The translations under genes and the position numbers were made by a program. A stretch of 64,000 nucleotides of DNA. Origin: Pithys albifrons albifrons. Lineage: Eukaryota > Chordata > Aves > Passeriformes > Thamnophilidae. How positions within the stretch are numbered: position 1 is the first letter of the stretch; every line of letters starts with the position of its first letter. Shown piece by piece: positions 13,401 to 27,359 of the stretch. The notes below the pieces were generated by a model. It was not told where the DNA came from. It searched no databases and was given only the letters and a program-made list of their open reading frames with translations. The stretch lies in NCBI RefSeq assembly GCF_047495875.1, contig NC_092461.1, positions 91,518,431 through 91,582,430 on the forward strand, in the 5' to 3' direction.

Positions 13401-16400
13401 ACAGATTTTGATCTTTCCAAATTGAAGAAAAGCATGCACATGTTGACACCATGGAGGGGCTACTGCAGAAACTCTTTGTGCCATGTCAAACAGCCAGTGA
13501 TCTCTGGAATTGCCTCCTCAGGCATCCAAATGCCAGACAAGGTACTTACAATCGTACAGGTGGACACTACTCCAACTTGAAGCAGAGATACACAATAGTT
13601 AGTGTACAGAAGTGGGTCTTTTTTGTTCTTCTGCTAACTAAGGTGACTTTTTAAAAAACACAAAAGCATGAAATAATAAAATAAGGTTCAGGCTCATGTT
13701 CAATTTATTGAAAAAGTATTAAGCCACAGATTAATTCACCGGAAAGGTGAATTTGCCTTAAGCCTACAATTCATTTGATCCCAGCTCTTGTCTTCACCCT
13801 TTGGCCACAGGGGACTAAGAGAACAGGAGCCATCATTCCCTAGAGCAACACAACCCTGAAATGTACCACTTGAATGACAGTTTCCCCAAACAGGACTGAA
13901 AAAGTTCTTTACACCTAAAGCCTTTATTTTACTTTCAAGATGGTTTTTATCTTTAGTGCAGTTTCCCATTATGGCAAAAAACAGACTACATGCAATGGAT
14001 GATAATCCATTATTTGTACAGTCAGTAAACATCAGCTATCTGAAAAAATGGACCAGTGCTATTTTGGTGAGTATTAGTAGGGATATTACAGGAAAAAACC
14101 CAAAATCATTACTGCAGTCTAGACAGCAGTGACTAGGCCTTAATTGGAATAAAGAAGCTGAATTTGAGTACCACAGCTCTAGAAGCTGATTATTAAAAAA
14201 AAAATCCCTCCAAAATAAACCAAAGAACAATCAATTAAAAATATAACCTATAAAGTTCATTAACCTAGATATATTCAGTTGTTCTCCCCACCCACCCAAG
14301 TGAAGCTTATGCATATTACTACTTGTCAATATAGCAGAGATAAGACCTGAACAAATAAATGCAATTCATTTATGAGTAGAAGCTTAATAAAGATCAAAAA
14401 TGTAATATAACAAGCTTCACAGCTGAAAGCTGTGCAAGTTGAAACTACTGTCACTTAATATGGACGCCTATTTATTAGGTGTAGCTTAAAAAGATGAGTT
14501 TTGTTGTGGTTAAAGGGCAGACCTGCAGTACAGTTCCCAGAGATCCATATGGGATGCCATATTCTTGACAACGCAGCTTTTAATTGCCTCAGAAGTTGGC
14601 TTATCATCTTTCATGAGTGAAAACATAATAGAAAAGGGAAGTATTATTTCTCATCCAATTTCCTCTCACTCAGCATTCCTGTTGCCTTCACTATTTTGCT
14701 ATCATATTAAATTTTTTGAGATAAATCCAATAATAAATACCTTTTTAACATTTCAATTCTTAAGTGTTTTTTTAAATCAATTTGCATGTCCTTTCACATG
14801 TTCAACTGAAATTAACATTAATATGTAGCTTGGGTTTAACAGAACCTATATTGAAAAAATTTCCATACCATCTGTTTCCAAAAGAAAAATATTCTTCAGA
14901 GCATGCACCCAAGTTAGCAGAGGGAATGAGAGCTTAAGGATAGAGCCATGGACAATTTGCTTCCACAAAGCTCATGTGACAGGTGTATTATTGACACACT
15001 CACCTTCCACCAAATTCATCAGGAAAAGGTTCCTGATACAGACTTGAAAGTTCAGCCTATCTCAAATATCTGTGATTTCCTGAAAATCAACACTTTTTCC
15101 ACAGGAAGCAAATGGCACAGTTTAAATTTAATTTTGTTTGTTGTGGCTTTAACACAAATTCAGGTATTTGATAGGTGAATGAAATGCTTGGTGTTTTTTC
15201 TGCTTTGATACAAAGTGTTTTTAAGAATTAGACTGTGATTCATGAATCAGTTTTCAATTCTTTTCCTAGCTTACCCTTCAGAGAAAGCATGACATCATTA
15301 ACTCCAGCACACAGACAAGCAGGTTTTTATGATTTTTAAGTGTGTCATTAAAAACTCCTTTAAGTAGTTATTTAGTCATTGAAAGCACCACTCCCATCCT
15401 CATCATCCTTAAAGAAGTTATAAATTGCAATTAAACAATCTTCACCTCATGTAGAAAGCTAACTTGTAATAGTGAGAAAACTTTTCAAGACCCCTTCAAC
15501 TCCATAGTTAACACATTTATCTTAAATTAATGGTGAAGATAATAATTTTGTGGAGTTATGCTTCAGTAGTTCCAAATATTCAAGGCTAATAAAATGAAAT
15601 ATCTCCTGTGTCTCTGGAATTTTTTAGGCCATTGAAGAAAGGTGACTATAAACATCATTGCATTTTTTTTAAAAAATCTGAATAATTACTTCTGTATGAC
15701 ATACCTTGCTGTGTCATGGAATCAGGAACCTACTTGTGTTTCTGGAAAATCAGTATTAGCCTTCTGAGTATAAATGATAATATTGTTTTCAAAAGACAAA
15801 TCATTTGAATGCACTGTACTTTTCCCATTTGCAACTATTCCTAACGCAGTTTCATTGCTTCTTTTTAATTAATCTATAAACAGAGGGGGTTTGCCTTTTC
15901 AAAGTTGTGCTAATGATCAGTTACCAGAAACATTGATATTCTCATCATCTGAGATTGTGGCCAGAAAGACAATATATACTCTTTTCAACCTAATTGTTTT
16001 GGGTTTTTTCTCACATGAAAGATGAAATATTATTAGCATGCACATGAAGTTCTATTTCTACCAAGAAGTACTATTTTACTTGTGGTTAAATCTTGGAAGA
16101 GAGCATGTTTCAAATTTTTTGTCACATATGAATGGCTCTATATAGTACCAGTATTTCCTCAGGATGAGCTCCACAGTGAAAGAAAGGTTTAATCAACAGT
16201 GTGTGTCTTAGCATCACTCTGCAAATGTTTGATTCATGTGACAGACTAAAGAAATAAGGAATCTCCTTTAAAGGACAGAAAAGATGGTCATCCTCTCCAA
16301 AAGGGGAACTATTCTCAGGAAGTTTGACATCTGATCTACATCTACCCCACATATCTAATACAAAACCCAAAAAGATTTGTATTCTATTACTAACCTCAAA

Positions 16401-18065
16401 ATTGCACCTGCACAGTGACAATGCAGTCTGTATGTCATTAGAAAAACAAAAATTAGAAGCAGTTTCTGAAAATCACTTTTTCAGGTGAGCCAAGGACTGA
16501 ACTTCAACTTGGACAGGAACTGTGAGGTACATTTGCTTGAAGTTGCAGGATCAACTTCCCTTTCTCCTTCCAAAAATGGAAGAACTTTTCAAGTTAAAAG
16601 CCAGCTTCTATTAAAGGGCAAACAAGAAGAGTTAACTTTATTTAGATATAAATCAAGTGATTAGATAAGACAGAAATGAAATTTTAAAATGGTTTGCAAT
16701 AGAAGGTCCTCTGCTTATCTTATTCTCCTGAAGTACCTCCTTTCTTTAGCAATCTAGCAACCTATTTCCTTGAGGCTGCAGCTCAACTCTCTGTTGTGCC
16801 CTCCTGATACTGAGAATCACTTGGGCCTAGTTGTGTGTTTGCTCCCTGCTCTCCTTAGCCACCTCCTATCTCCTCAGACAGCTTTTAGTCTCAGACATCT
16901 CCCCTCTGCCTGGACCATGTGTATCAGAGCTTTTTTCTCCCCCTACACACTCTAATGATCTCCAGGAGTGATTTGGCCCCTCCTCCAGAGATCTCTGTGT
17001 GACTCTATCACCCTCTTTTTGTAAAGGAGCTAAACATCATAGCAGCAGAGTAAATATAAGGCACTATCCATCACTGAGCTTCAGCCTAACTGATTATTCA
17101 GCCTAACTTCCATTTGTTACTCACATGCATAAAACTGATAGTTTTCAAGCATAAAACTCCTCTTTCTTTCAATCAGTGCACATTTTGTCACAGATCCATA
17201 GCCAAGACAGTGAGCACAGTCAGGCCTTTCAAACCTTTGTGTTCATGGAAATACAAAAAGAAAACAGTCCTAAGCAGAGCCACCATCCACTCATATGGAT
17301 TAGGCACTGCTTAACCAACAGCATAATGGTTTTGAAGCAGCTGTTTGAATGCATGAGGCAGAAAACTCAAAAAGAGCTCAAAATTTGTGTGTTTCTTAAA
17401 GGAAGGGAAACTTTGATATGGAGAAGAGACATGTTCACATTGCAAATACAGATTTGATTATTCTAAGTAGGACTACGAGAAGTGTTCAGCATTGATTTCC
17501 CTCTGCTTCCACTGGAATCTAATAATCTGAAAATATTTCACCACCATGATAAGGATTTAATCCTCAGGACCCTGTGATCTTTTTCCAGATACAGAATAAC
17601 ACCACAAGGCAGAGATTTTAACAACTGCTGGAAACTATTCTAGTCATACATGTAATATATTCTTAGGTTATCAGCAATTATGAATGGGTAACAGCTCTTT
17701 TTCACTAAACAACTGGAATGTCACCAGCACAAACGTTCTGCAAGGTTTTAACTCTGCATCTCACCTAACTGGTACTTTTCCAGGAGCTTATGATTCTTCA
17801 GAAATATGGCAGTAGCCTTTGGAGCCTTGTAATAACTGACAGGGGACTTTTGAAAATACAAATGCAGACCACTTAAAATGTTCACATACATGGAGCACAC
17901 GTGGTCATGCCACACAGGGGTCTTGCCTACCTTTTAGCTGTTCATACACAGATGGCAAGATGGCTAACTGCAATGTACTTCGCGATATATACTCCTACAT
18001 TCTGGTATTTTACCAAATTTCTGCTACTGGAACATTATAGATAAATGAGGTGACTGAAAACTGAA
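7448..18065. other. AT-rich intergenic or intronic DNA, unassigned
   Basis: More than 10 kb without a recognisable gene, RNA or transposon. Short frames of 60-100 residues are scattered on both strands with no family resemblance and no exon-like clustering. The GC-richer patch at 8940-9420 has two adjacent minus-strand frames but I do not recognise either product. A 14-bp perfect palindrome, TGATTCATGAATCA, lies at 15236-15249. Old, diverged repeats could be missed here. Confidence 0.55.
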
Positions 18066-19058
18066 TGAAATGCTGGCTCAAAGGGTTGTCATCTACTGAT
18101 TTGTATGAAGTCCAGCTGGATGCCATTCACCATCAGTGACTGGCAGGTTGATGCTGGGTCTAATACTGTGTAGCATCTTCAGTAAAGACCTAGGTGATGA
18201 GACAGTGCACTCTCAGCATGTTTGCAGTTGATATAAAATTGTGGGAAAGGGCGATAGGTCCAGTGAGTGTGCTGCCATTCAGAGAGACCTTAACAGGCTG
18301 GAAAAAGGCAAACAAAAATGTTAGGAAGTACAACAAATGAAATGCAAGGCTCTGCACCTATTGGTACATGCTGAGATCTGACTGACTAGAAAGAATCTTT
18401 GCAAAAAAGAACCTGGAGATCCTGGATGACAAGTGGAAAATGAGCCAGCAAGTCACACTTGCAGAAAAGGCAGCCAGCACCACCTTGCTGCACTAGGAAG
18501 AGCATCTCCAGCAGGTTAACAGAGGTGATTATTCTGCACTGCTTAGCTCTGATGAGACCTCTGGAGTGTCGTGTAAGACAGGCATGGAGATACTGGACTG
18601 AGTCCAACAAAGGGCCATGAACACGGTTAAGCATTTGGAGTGTCTGACATAAGAAGTCAGGCTGGGAGAGCAGTGATTGGTTTCACCTGGAGAAAAAAAG
18701 TCTGGGAGGATAAGGGGCACATCTTAGCAATGTGTATAAATGTCTGATGGGAGGCAGTAAAGAAGACAGAGACAAACTCTCATCAGTGATGTCCAGTGAA
18801 ATGACAAGAGGAAAGGAACACAGACTGAAATTCAGGAAATTCAATTTAAATACATGAAAAAGCTTTCATACTGTAAGGGGTAATAGAACACTGGAGCAGA
18901 CTGCCCAGGCCAGCTGCAGAGACTAAATCCTTGGAAATATTCAAACTCTGACTGGACACAGTTCTGAGAGATCTGCTCTGGGTGTCCATGATTTGAGCAG
19001 GGTGGTTGAACCAGATCTCCACAGGCCCCTTCCAACATCAGCTATTCTGTGACTCTGA
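18066..19058 (+). mobile_element. CR1 LINE, 5'-truncated, plus strand
   Basis: About 1 kb that follows the CR1 ORF2 3' portion and 3' UTR: a degenerate stretch beginning near the GGTTGTCATCTACTG segment, the C-terminal ORF2 region, then the 3' UTR with CCCCTTCCAACATCAGCTATTCTGTGA at its end. The reading frame is broken by many stops. 5' truncation is normal for CR1, since target-primed reverse transcription usually stops early. No target duplication is visible, also typical. Sequence divergence suggests an old copy. Confidence 0.9.
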
Positions 19059-22000
19059 GAAAGCTGTGCCCTCCATTATCAGGCTGCTGCTCCTGCCAGC
19101 CAGGCACCTGCAGAGCAATAGCTCAAGACAATCAGGAACAAACATTCTCATGGCCAGCCCCTTACATTCCCTCCTGTTAGACAGGACAAGCAAAATCCAT
19201 ATTGCTGACTGCCCATTGGCACAATACAGAAAGTATGACAGGAAAAGGGCTTTGCAAGAGAAAACCTTCTAAAGCAGGGCCTTGGTTTCAGGCTATTTGC
19301 CTTATCTGTTACAGTACCCATGGTTCTGAAGATTTACACATACCTACAATTGAGCGTATTTTGATTTTCCATGGCTGACATTGTATTATTCACTCCACGA
19401 CATGACAGGACAAGGCAATACAAACTTGTTCATTAGAAAGAAGGAAACCTTTCACTACATATCAAGGACTAACATGTCTAGTCCATTAAATATACAACAA
19501 AACACTTGTAATTTCCTTAAGTTTAATATAAATTTCTCAACATCACCAGGGGAAGGAAATATCATAAAACTAGAAAATAATACCATGACATATAACTCAG
19601 CCCTCAAGTTTTGCATTCTTCTGAGCATGCATGCAATCTTAACTTTGCAGAAAAAAGAAGCAAGTTGTGGAATTTTTCCATAGATCCAAACCCAGCTCTC
19701 TTTATGAAGTTGAGAATAAAGATATATTGCTAATAGAAAGAGGGAGGAAAAAGGAACTGTTGTTTCATTCTTCTCATCCCTTTAGCCTTGTTTCTGGCTG
19801 CAGAAGCATTTGATCACACAGAAAACACAGTGATCCTATTCTTCCACAAACATCATCAGCAACTAACAGGAGAGTAAAACAGTAGAAAACTTTGATAATC
19901 CTCTTCTATCTATGGGATAAATCAAAGTTCCCAAACTTCTCTGGAGCACTGAATCACTCCAGGAATCTTGTGGATCATCCATGTGGGACTTGTCACATGC
20001 TGGAGAGGTAATGGTCATGTGAGGTCACACAGCAAGAAAGAAATATTGCAGCAGAAGATACTGGTGGTAGACTACATGTACCACACAGCACTGGTTAGTT
20101 CATAAACATTGTATTTCCATGTTGTTCAGCAGATCTGCTTCAGAAAACTTACCATGGCCTTCCAAATCACAAGTGATCAAGTACTAAACACCACCAAATT
20201 TCTATCCATTACACTTCATAAGTAACAGCACACAGAGGACCTGTAAATGTGCTGTATATAATACCTAGCAATGATAGTGAGAACCAAAACTCATACCTGA
20301 GCTTCATTCCAAATTTTGCCAGATACCCACATTAGCAATTACTTAAATTATCTATGCATCATTTTCTTTGGAAAAACAGGCTGGACTGCATGGTGTTTTC
20401 ATCATTCACCCATTCCTCCCATTGCGAGTGGAGAAGACTTTTTATTTTTCCAGGGGTATGGAGATGCAAAAGGTCCATAAAAGAAATAACAAAAATAGTA
20501 TCTCACAGAGGTATTCAAAATTTAGTGAAGTATATACTCCATGACTAGTCCATTGCTGGTACATATAGGTCTGCCAGGCACCATGAGCAGCTGTCATACC
20601 CATTAGCCAATTTAGTGATCTATCCAGCTCCATTGTGCCCTCTCCTTCTTTCCTCCTTCACAGAGAGTTATTACTTGGAATAGTATCCAAACATGAACTG
20701 CAGACTGGCCCCAGAGGGTTCTGCTGTCATTTCTCTTCACATCCTTGAAGGTCCCTTCTCCCTCCCATCCTCACTGAACAGCTACCTGAAAATGCTGATG
20801 AAATTCAGGGCATCTTTAGGGGGTAGCACAATTAATCCTAGAGAGCAGCTACTCCAGTGCTTTGCCAAGACGGACTAAACCTTAATAAGGGGAAAACTCG
20901 TGAAGCTGAGAACAAAAATCTTGAAGGCTGAGTTACCTGTATTGCTGTTTTGACTTCAAGATTATCTCAACAGTTTCTTGCTGCAAATAGAGATGCCACT
21001 AAAATTATCATTTTTACATGTTACGACATAGCCATGGTTCTTTGTTATAAGCGTAGCTTCTGGGTTTGGCCATTGCAAGACAGCTTTGCCAGTTTTTAAC
21101 TGATGTCTGACTTGCTCCAGTAAGTTCAAAGTGCATCAGCCCAACTCTTTCAGCCACACCAGTCACTCACCATCCATCATGCTGACTGTCAGCTTGCATC
21201 AGAATGAAATGACTCCTCTTTCTTTCACAGTTCTCCATGGGCTTTAGGTTCTCACCTAAAGGAAAAAATTTTCTACTGAAGCTTTCTCAAACAGTGAAAT
21301 CCACAGCCTCAGTACCTGAAGTGTGCTGACAAGCCAAAGAACAGTCTAGACTGACTTTTGAAGGGCGCCTTGAGAAGTCTCTGTCCCTACAGAGGAACCA
21401 GAAGGGGGACACCAGGAATGAATCCAAGAATTCCCAGGGGCTCAGAGTGGCCTAAGCCAGCCTGCTGGTACACCAGGCACAACCAGAGTAGCCAGCTGTA
21501 GACTGCCTGCAAGACAGCATTGTGTTCCAAGGGCAAAAGACTTCTGTGCAGCATTCTTAGGGCCACCTACCAAAAGCCATGCAGAACAGTGCTCCTCCAG
21601 TGACTGCATCTTTAGAGGGATTCCTCTAGCAGAAAGGCCAAATGAGTGTGAGACCCTGTGGCTTCAAGTTTGAAGGCAAAGCTCCCTTTCTGGCATGCCC
21701 TTTGTCATACTAAATCAAAATATTCTTTTTTAAAAACATGGATGTTCTGTACCTGTAATAGAAAATTATCTACATTGCCTGTAGTACTGGAATAACTCAC
21801 AAACCTATGGGGTAGACATGTAAAAACAATCTTAATATTTTAGTTATCCCTTCTACTTCACAGTAAATCAGTATAATCTGTCTTTTATTAGGTTACTGGA
21901 TGCTGTGGCAAGGGAAAAAAACCACATTTGGCTTTTAAGCACTTTGAAGTGAGTACTTTGAAGCCTCAGTAAGTGATAATCAAGAAAAATGGCACTAACA

Positions 22001-25000
22001 TCTTATGATAAATCTTCTCTATATATTTAAGTAGGATTACTTGTGAAGCCTCAGAAATTAAAATGATTATATATAGCCTTATTTAAGACTTGAGTTTAAT
22101 AAAGCATGTGATATTGGATTTCAAAATCTTCTCTGTTTGAGCTAAGGCGGCTATAGCAATGCCAGTCAAACAAGCTCTTCTGTGAGCAATAGAATTGATG
22201 AAAGATGGTTCACTTCACCCCACAAAGCTACTTGACACCACCACTTCTTATCATGCCACCCCAACCAGGCAAGAGAGCAAATGCAAAGTGATAGTCCAAA
22301 GTTAGACTTAGCCCACTGCTGCCCAGTAAAATAGTGTTTGCTTTCTGCCTAACTTTTCCCCAGCAATATGCTAATTTGAGTCTCTTTCTTCCATACAGCC
22401 CCTAACTTTTCATGTGACTTGAAGGGACATAAAGCAAACTAGAACTCTAACAGGCAACTCAGATTTGGTTGAACGTGAACAAGGAATTCAAAAATATTAG
22501 TGTCAGAGTGGCAGATGGACAGACAATGCTACAGCATCAGTCTCTTCCAAAAACCTTGAAATCAAGTTAAAAAATAACTTCTTTTAAGCAGTTTCTTCAA
22601 CTAGATTTGCTACCTGAGGTTTCAGTTTTCTAAAAGAAATTGTCTTTTTTACCATTCCAAAATTCCTCGTCGATTAACAAAAAAAAATTTAAACAGCTCA
22701 TGAAATCTCAATTCTCTTAGCAGATATAAGATTTTAAATATGTTTGGACAGACATAAGGTTTATTGATTCTTAAACTAACCAATAATTCATAGACTCCGC
22801 TTAGTTTCATGGCTGGAATGATCCTGTTAACATCGAACTCTTTTTGTATCTGAAACAGACCTGGACTTGTGTAACAAAACCAAAGCAGTACCCTCTGCTA
22901 CTTCATCTCTGACAAATTTTTTTCAGATTTTTCAGGAAGTCTTTTTCATGTTGAAGCTCTATATTTATTTTGAGGAACTGCCACTCTGCTTCTAAATTTT
23001 AGTGATGTGAGAAAAACACAACCCAGGCAATTTCTTCTCAGGTTATCATAGAATTCAATGGGAAACAGAAAATTACCTAATGACTCTTATATCTTGGCAG
23101 ATTTGGGACTAACCAATGTGCAATAAAACTACAGGTAGGGGAAAATGTCACTGAGATTTAATTTACGTACATATCCCACTATGCTTAATCACTAGGAGCT
23201 GGCAGAAAGTATTATGATGATGGCAATGACAATGAGGATAACAATAACAATGCCATCACCTACCACCACACTAATGACACTAAAACCATCGCCTAGTTGA
23301 TGCTGACATCAATAATCTTTTCATTTCTGTGTTGATATTACAAATCTTTTCAGCAAAAAATCCTTTTATGCCATATTCATTCTATCTGTAAGTTATAAAA
23401 AACTGATATTACCTGGCTCTTAAAATTGATGAAGACTTGTAAACTAGTCCTAAAATAAAATAAGGATTTGAAATTTTAAATCCAATCTAACCAGACTAAA
23501 ACCCCTGAGCTAATTATGATTGCTGCTTACCAAATACCTTTAACTGATTCTGTCCCAAACTTTGCTAACTCTTACATGTCAATTAACCACTACAGACCTA
23601 CTAGCAAGACAGATATTATATTACTTCATTTTTTTTCCTAGATTCTGGCCTCGGTCGGGTAGTATTAAATAATTTTTTTCCTAAGCAATGTATGGTTCAC
23701 TTATCCTACCTACTAGACTCAACTGTACTTCCAGGATGTCTATGTTTTGGAATAATCTCTCTTCTTCATTTACCAAGAAAGAGATCAAAAATTAATATAA
23801 AAATTCCTTTTTATACAAAACTCAAGATTGTATACAACTCTTTCTCTCCCATTGCAATCACTATTTGTACACACAGTATATTAGTGGCCTCAAATAGAGC
23901 AACACACATCAATTAACCTTTTCTTTCTTTTTATTCCACAGCAAGCTGAATGACTTCAAGGGTGCTGCAAAATCCAGTTAAGTGCACTAACATGAAACAG
24001 AATTAAGATGAATCATAAATCTCAAAATATAAAGTCTTGTCTAGACACCCTCTTAGTCTCTTTGTAGGAATTATTTGGCCACCTATTCACCCTTTACCTG
24101 TTACATATTGATTTCCAGTTGAAACCATGTATTATTGAAAGACTATAATGGCTTTGTTCCTGTCAGAGATGACCAGTTGCTTAGTTTATAATTCCATGCT
24201 TGGTTTCATAAACTCACAATTGTTCCCAGATGCAATCAGGTCAGTGTCAAACACCTTGCTGAAACATATAGCAAAATAACAGCCAAATATTGCTTGACAT
24301 TATTGCAAAGACATTATTGGTTATTTGGGCTAAGTTTCCATGCTGTGAATGCCAAAATCAAAATTAATAATAAGTACACCAAGTGAAATAATAACAAAAT
24401 TAAAAGAATTCATGGCTAGCATCATTTGGTTACAGGATAAAAAGTATTACTGGATGCCAAAAGACCAAGTTCTTTTGTCGTAGCAGAACTACAAGCAAAG
24501 ACAAATTAAATAAATGCATTAGTGGAACTATTAAGTATGGCCAAAATCTACATTATTAAAAAAAAAACCTGCAGAAACTCCCAGTGTTCACTAATAACTG
24601 TTCACTAATAATAGTTCACAAAACAGCGAAAGCATCTTGTTTGCTTGTTTCTCTGTTTGTTTGGTTTTACAAGGCTCAATGAGTACAAAATTTCCTCAGT
24701 TTTCCTGGCATCCTTCTATGGCTACAATCTGGAAGGAATAATCTTTTTCATTTACTTCCTTAAATTATCTTACTTTTTAAATCGTAACACGGAACATTTA
24801 TGTTAGTCTATAGTAGTTGCAGGTTTTGTTTCTTTGTCCAACTACTGTGTAAGAGACCAGTCCTCAACATCTGATATCTAAATGCTTTCAAATCACTCAC
24901 TAATTTTTGTCCCTTTTCACAATCTTTCATTTTCAGTAAAGCTTTAAGGTTTTTGTCTCACATTTGACAACCCTTGGGTTGTTATACAACAATTAACTGT

Positions 25001-27144
25001 GAGATGAAGGAAATTCCTACCACTTCAGGGAATCACTGTGTAACTGGAACTGAACCAGGTCTCATGTACAAACTTTTCCATTCTGCTACTATGATGTTTG
25101 GTTTTTTTTTGATTGTTGCACTGGCTGATACTCACCTGCTGACAGATTTTGCCTTCCCTGCTTCTCTTCTAGCACAGCTCCTTCCAGCAGCTTGGACACA
25201 GCTCTGTAGGCACTCAGAGAAGGCAGGCAAGAGGGCATGCAGCACTTAGCAGGCACTGGTTTATAGGCAAGATGCTGTAAAAATGATGTGTAAGTACATG
25301 CAAAGTCATGCATAGAGTATATAAACATCACAGAATGGCAACATGAGAAATGAAAGGTCTGATGGGGGAAAAGACAACAACAAAACTTACCTCATGTCAT
25401 AACATTGTCCTATTTGCAGTAAATGTTCCTCTTGATAAGAAGCAGAAAGGGGTTTTTTTTATAAGTGGCAAATACGTATTAAGCAGGGTGAAAGTATGAT
25501 ATTACTTAATTATACTAAGAAAGAAAGAAGATAAAGAAAGCAATTACATGCTGCCTGTCCAACACAGAAGTAGTAGAAGTTTAGACAAAAACAGAGACAG
25601 TTCTATTGCTGAAGAAAGAAAACTATATTGCTCCAGAAACCACTGGCAGAACAAATCTAACTTATTCCTCACACAAAAATAATACGGCAAATAATTTTGG
25701 AAGTCAAAATAAATGAACCATAAAGGGGTTACAGAATGCAAAATGATCACATTACCTGTGGGAAGGTGGCTAGAAATCAAGTGCTTGTTGGTTTTCCAAA
25801 CAGAAGTAGGGGTCATTAATAAAACTAGCAAGAGACAGGTTCAAAGAAATAAAAGGACATGATTCTTCACATAACAGGTGGAATTTGTCCAAAAGCTTTT
25901 CTGCTATCAGCACTTAATTACCAGAAAAACAGACAAATTGGATTAAGTTCAAAGAAAAGCTACAATAAGGGGAGACTAAATTAAAAGAAAATAAGAAAAG
26001 AGAAATACATGTACAGTGCTGGCTAAGTGGCATCAAATTACATCTACAACAAATATTTAAAATGTGCAAACTACACTGGTTCATTAGCAGAATCATTCAG
26101 GGAGTACAAGAGATTATTACACAAATATCAAAGAAAAATTAAGTTATGAACATTGGAGTCCAATAGTAGGGAAAATTTTAATTGACCTCTCAAACTCAAT
26201 TAATAGGCATAATAGTAGATTTAGGAAACACTAGTATTGATAATAATTTGTGAATGATCCTGAACTGCAGTAGGCAAATCCAGGGAATATGGTAAGAAGA
26301 GGTTTCAAGGTTTTTTAATCAGCAATTTAGAAAAAACATTCAAACCAAGTTGATAATTTTTCAATGAAGCTGTCATTTTATTAAAACTTTTTATTTTTGT
26401 TAACATTTCAGATTGCCATATTTTGAGAATTTGGGGGGGGATTGCAAAGTATAAAATGGTGGGAATGTATAGAGTATATAGAAAACTGTCTAATTGTTTC
26501 AATCCTTCCAAAAATTATTTTGAAAAATAGCAAGTACTCCCTCACCTCTACCATAATATGTTAAAATTCTGTCACTGTCATTTGCAGTTACAACTCCATT
26601 TCTAGTTCTCTCCTTCCAGATGTGCTCTTTCCCTGTCCCCTGCCTTTTTCTAGTCATTTACCTCCCTGTTATTGCCCACTCCCTTCTATCACAATCCACT
26701 GCAGCAGCACTTCCAACAGGCAGTATGCAAAGGAGAAGTATCTACAGTCACAAAGGTCTCTTTGCCTCTCCCTCCTCAGTATTCTGTCACCAGGGGACAA
26801 TGAAACAGCTCTTCAGAAAGAGGACCTCATCCATGATTCTCATAATTTGGCATTTCTCCATGTCTGTCAAAAACACAGAGATTGTGCCATCTTAGTGTCA
26901 GGCCTTAAGCTTTTGCAGCTTAATTGTCCTTTTTTTGAAGGCAGATGGGGGAGTGAAGAACTCTCCAAGTCTTCAAAATCACCACAATGTGAAAAGGGAG
27001 TCTTTTCAAGAAGGTAAAAAGAAGGTAAAGACACCTAGTAAAGTAAGTTCCTCTGCCAGTCACATTCCAGTTTCCTTGGGACTTAAAAAAGCTCCTTTAA
27101 TGAAACTTCTAGCAGCTGCATCCCCACACATTCAAAACTAAATA
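19059..27144. other. AT-rich intergenic or intronic DNA, unassigned
   Basis: About 8 kb with no supportable gene or RNA. It includes a purine/ATG-rich, low-complexity stretch near 23213-23290 and a 14-bp tandem duplication at 24585-24612. The region around 21290-21700 is GC-richer and could be an old LTR, but I could not match it to anything. The overlapping plus-strand frames at 26620-27017 have no recognised domain. Confidence 0.55.
24585..24612. repeat. Short tandem duplication (2 x 14 bp)
   Basis: TGTTCACTAATAAC is followed immediately by TGTTCACTAATAAT, and then by a partial third copy (AGTTCAC). Confidence 0.85.
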
Positions 27145-27359
27145 GCACTATCCTGGCCATGCTCACTCCAGGCTTCTTGTTCACCTCCTTGTTAGCAGAG
27201 CACGGGAAACTGAAAAGTCCTTGACTTAGGGTAAACACTTCTTAGCAACAACTAAAGCATCAGCATGTTATCAACATTATTTTCATACTAAATCCAAAAC
27301 ACAGCACTGTACCAGCTAGTAGGAAGAAAATTAACCCTATCCCAGCTGAAACCAGGACA
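27145..27359 (-). mobile_element. ERV LTR, first part of U3 (3' LTR of the adjacent provirus)
   Basis: Read on the minus strand it starts TGTCCTGGTTTCAGCTGGG at 27359 and runs about 215 bases into U3, through the CTAAGTCAAGGACTTTTCAG segment. The same U3 segments occur in the plus-oriented LTRs at 28816-29288 and 63145-63705, which sets family and orientation. The rest of the LTR is missing at the left side. A purine-rich AAGGAGTGGA tract lies immediately outside its start (27360-27375), as expected for the polypurine tract of a 3' LTR. Confidence 0.75.

Noticed and set aside
21290..21700. GC-richer block as a possible old LTR
   Set aside because: No TG/CA ends, TATA box, polyadenylation signal or family match could be found.
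23213..23290. Imperfect ATG/ACAATG repetition as a tandem array or CRISPR-like repeat
   Set aside because: The units are irregular in length and sequence; it is low-complexity DNA and the genome is a vertebrate's.
26620..27017. Overlapping plus-strand frames of 91 and 131 residues as possible exons
   Set aside because: Neither has a recognised domain, and the composition fits chance frames.
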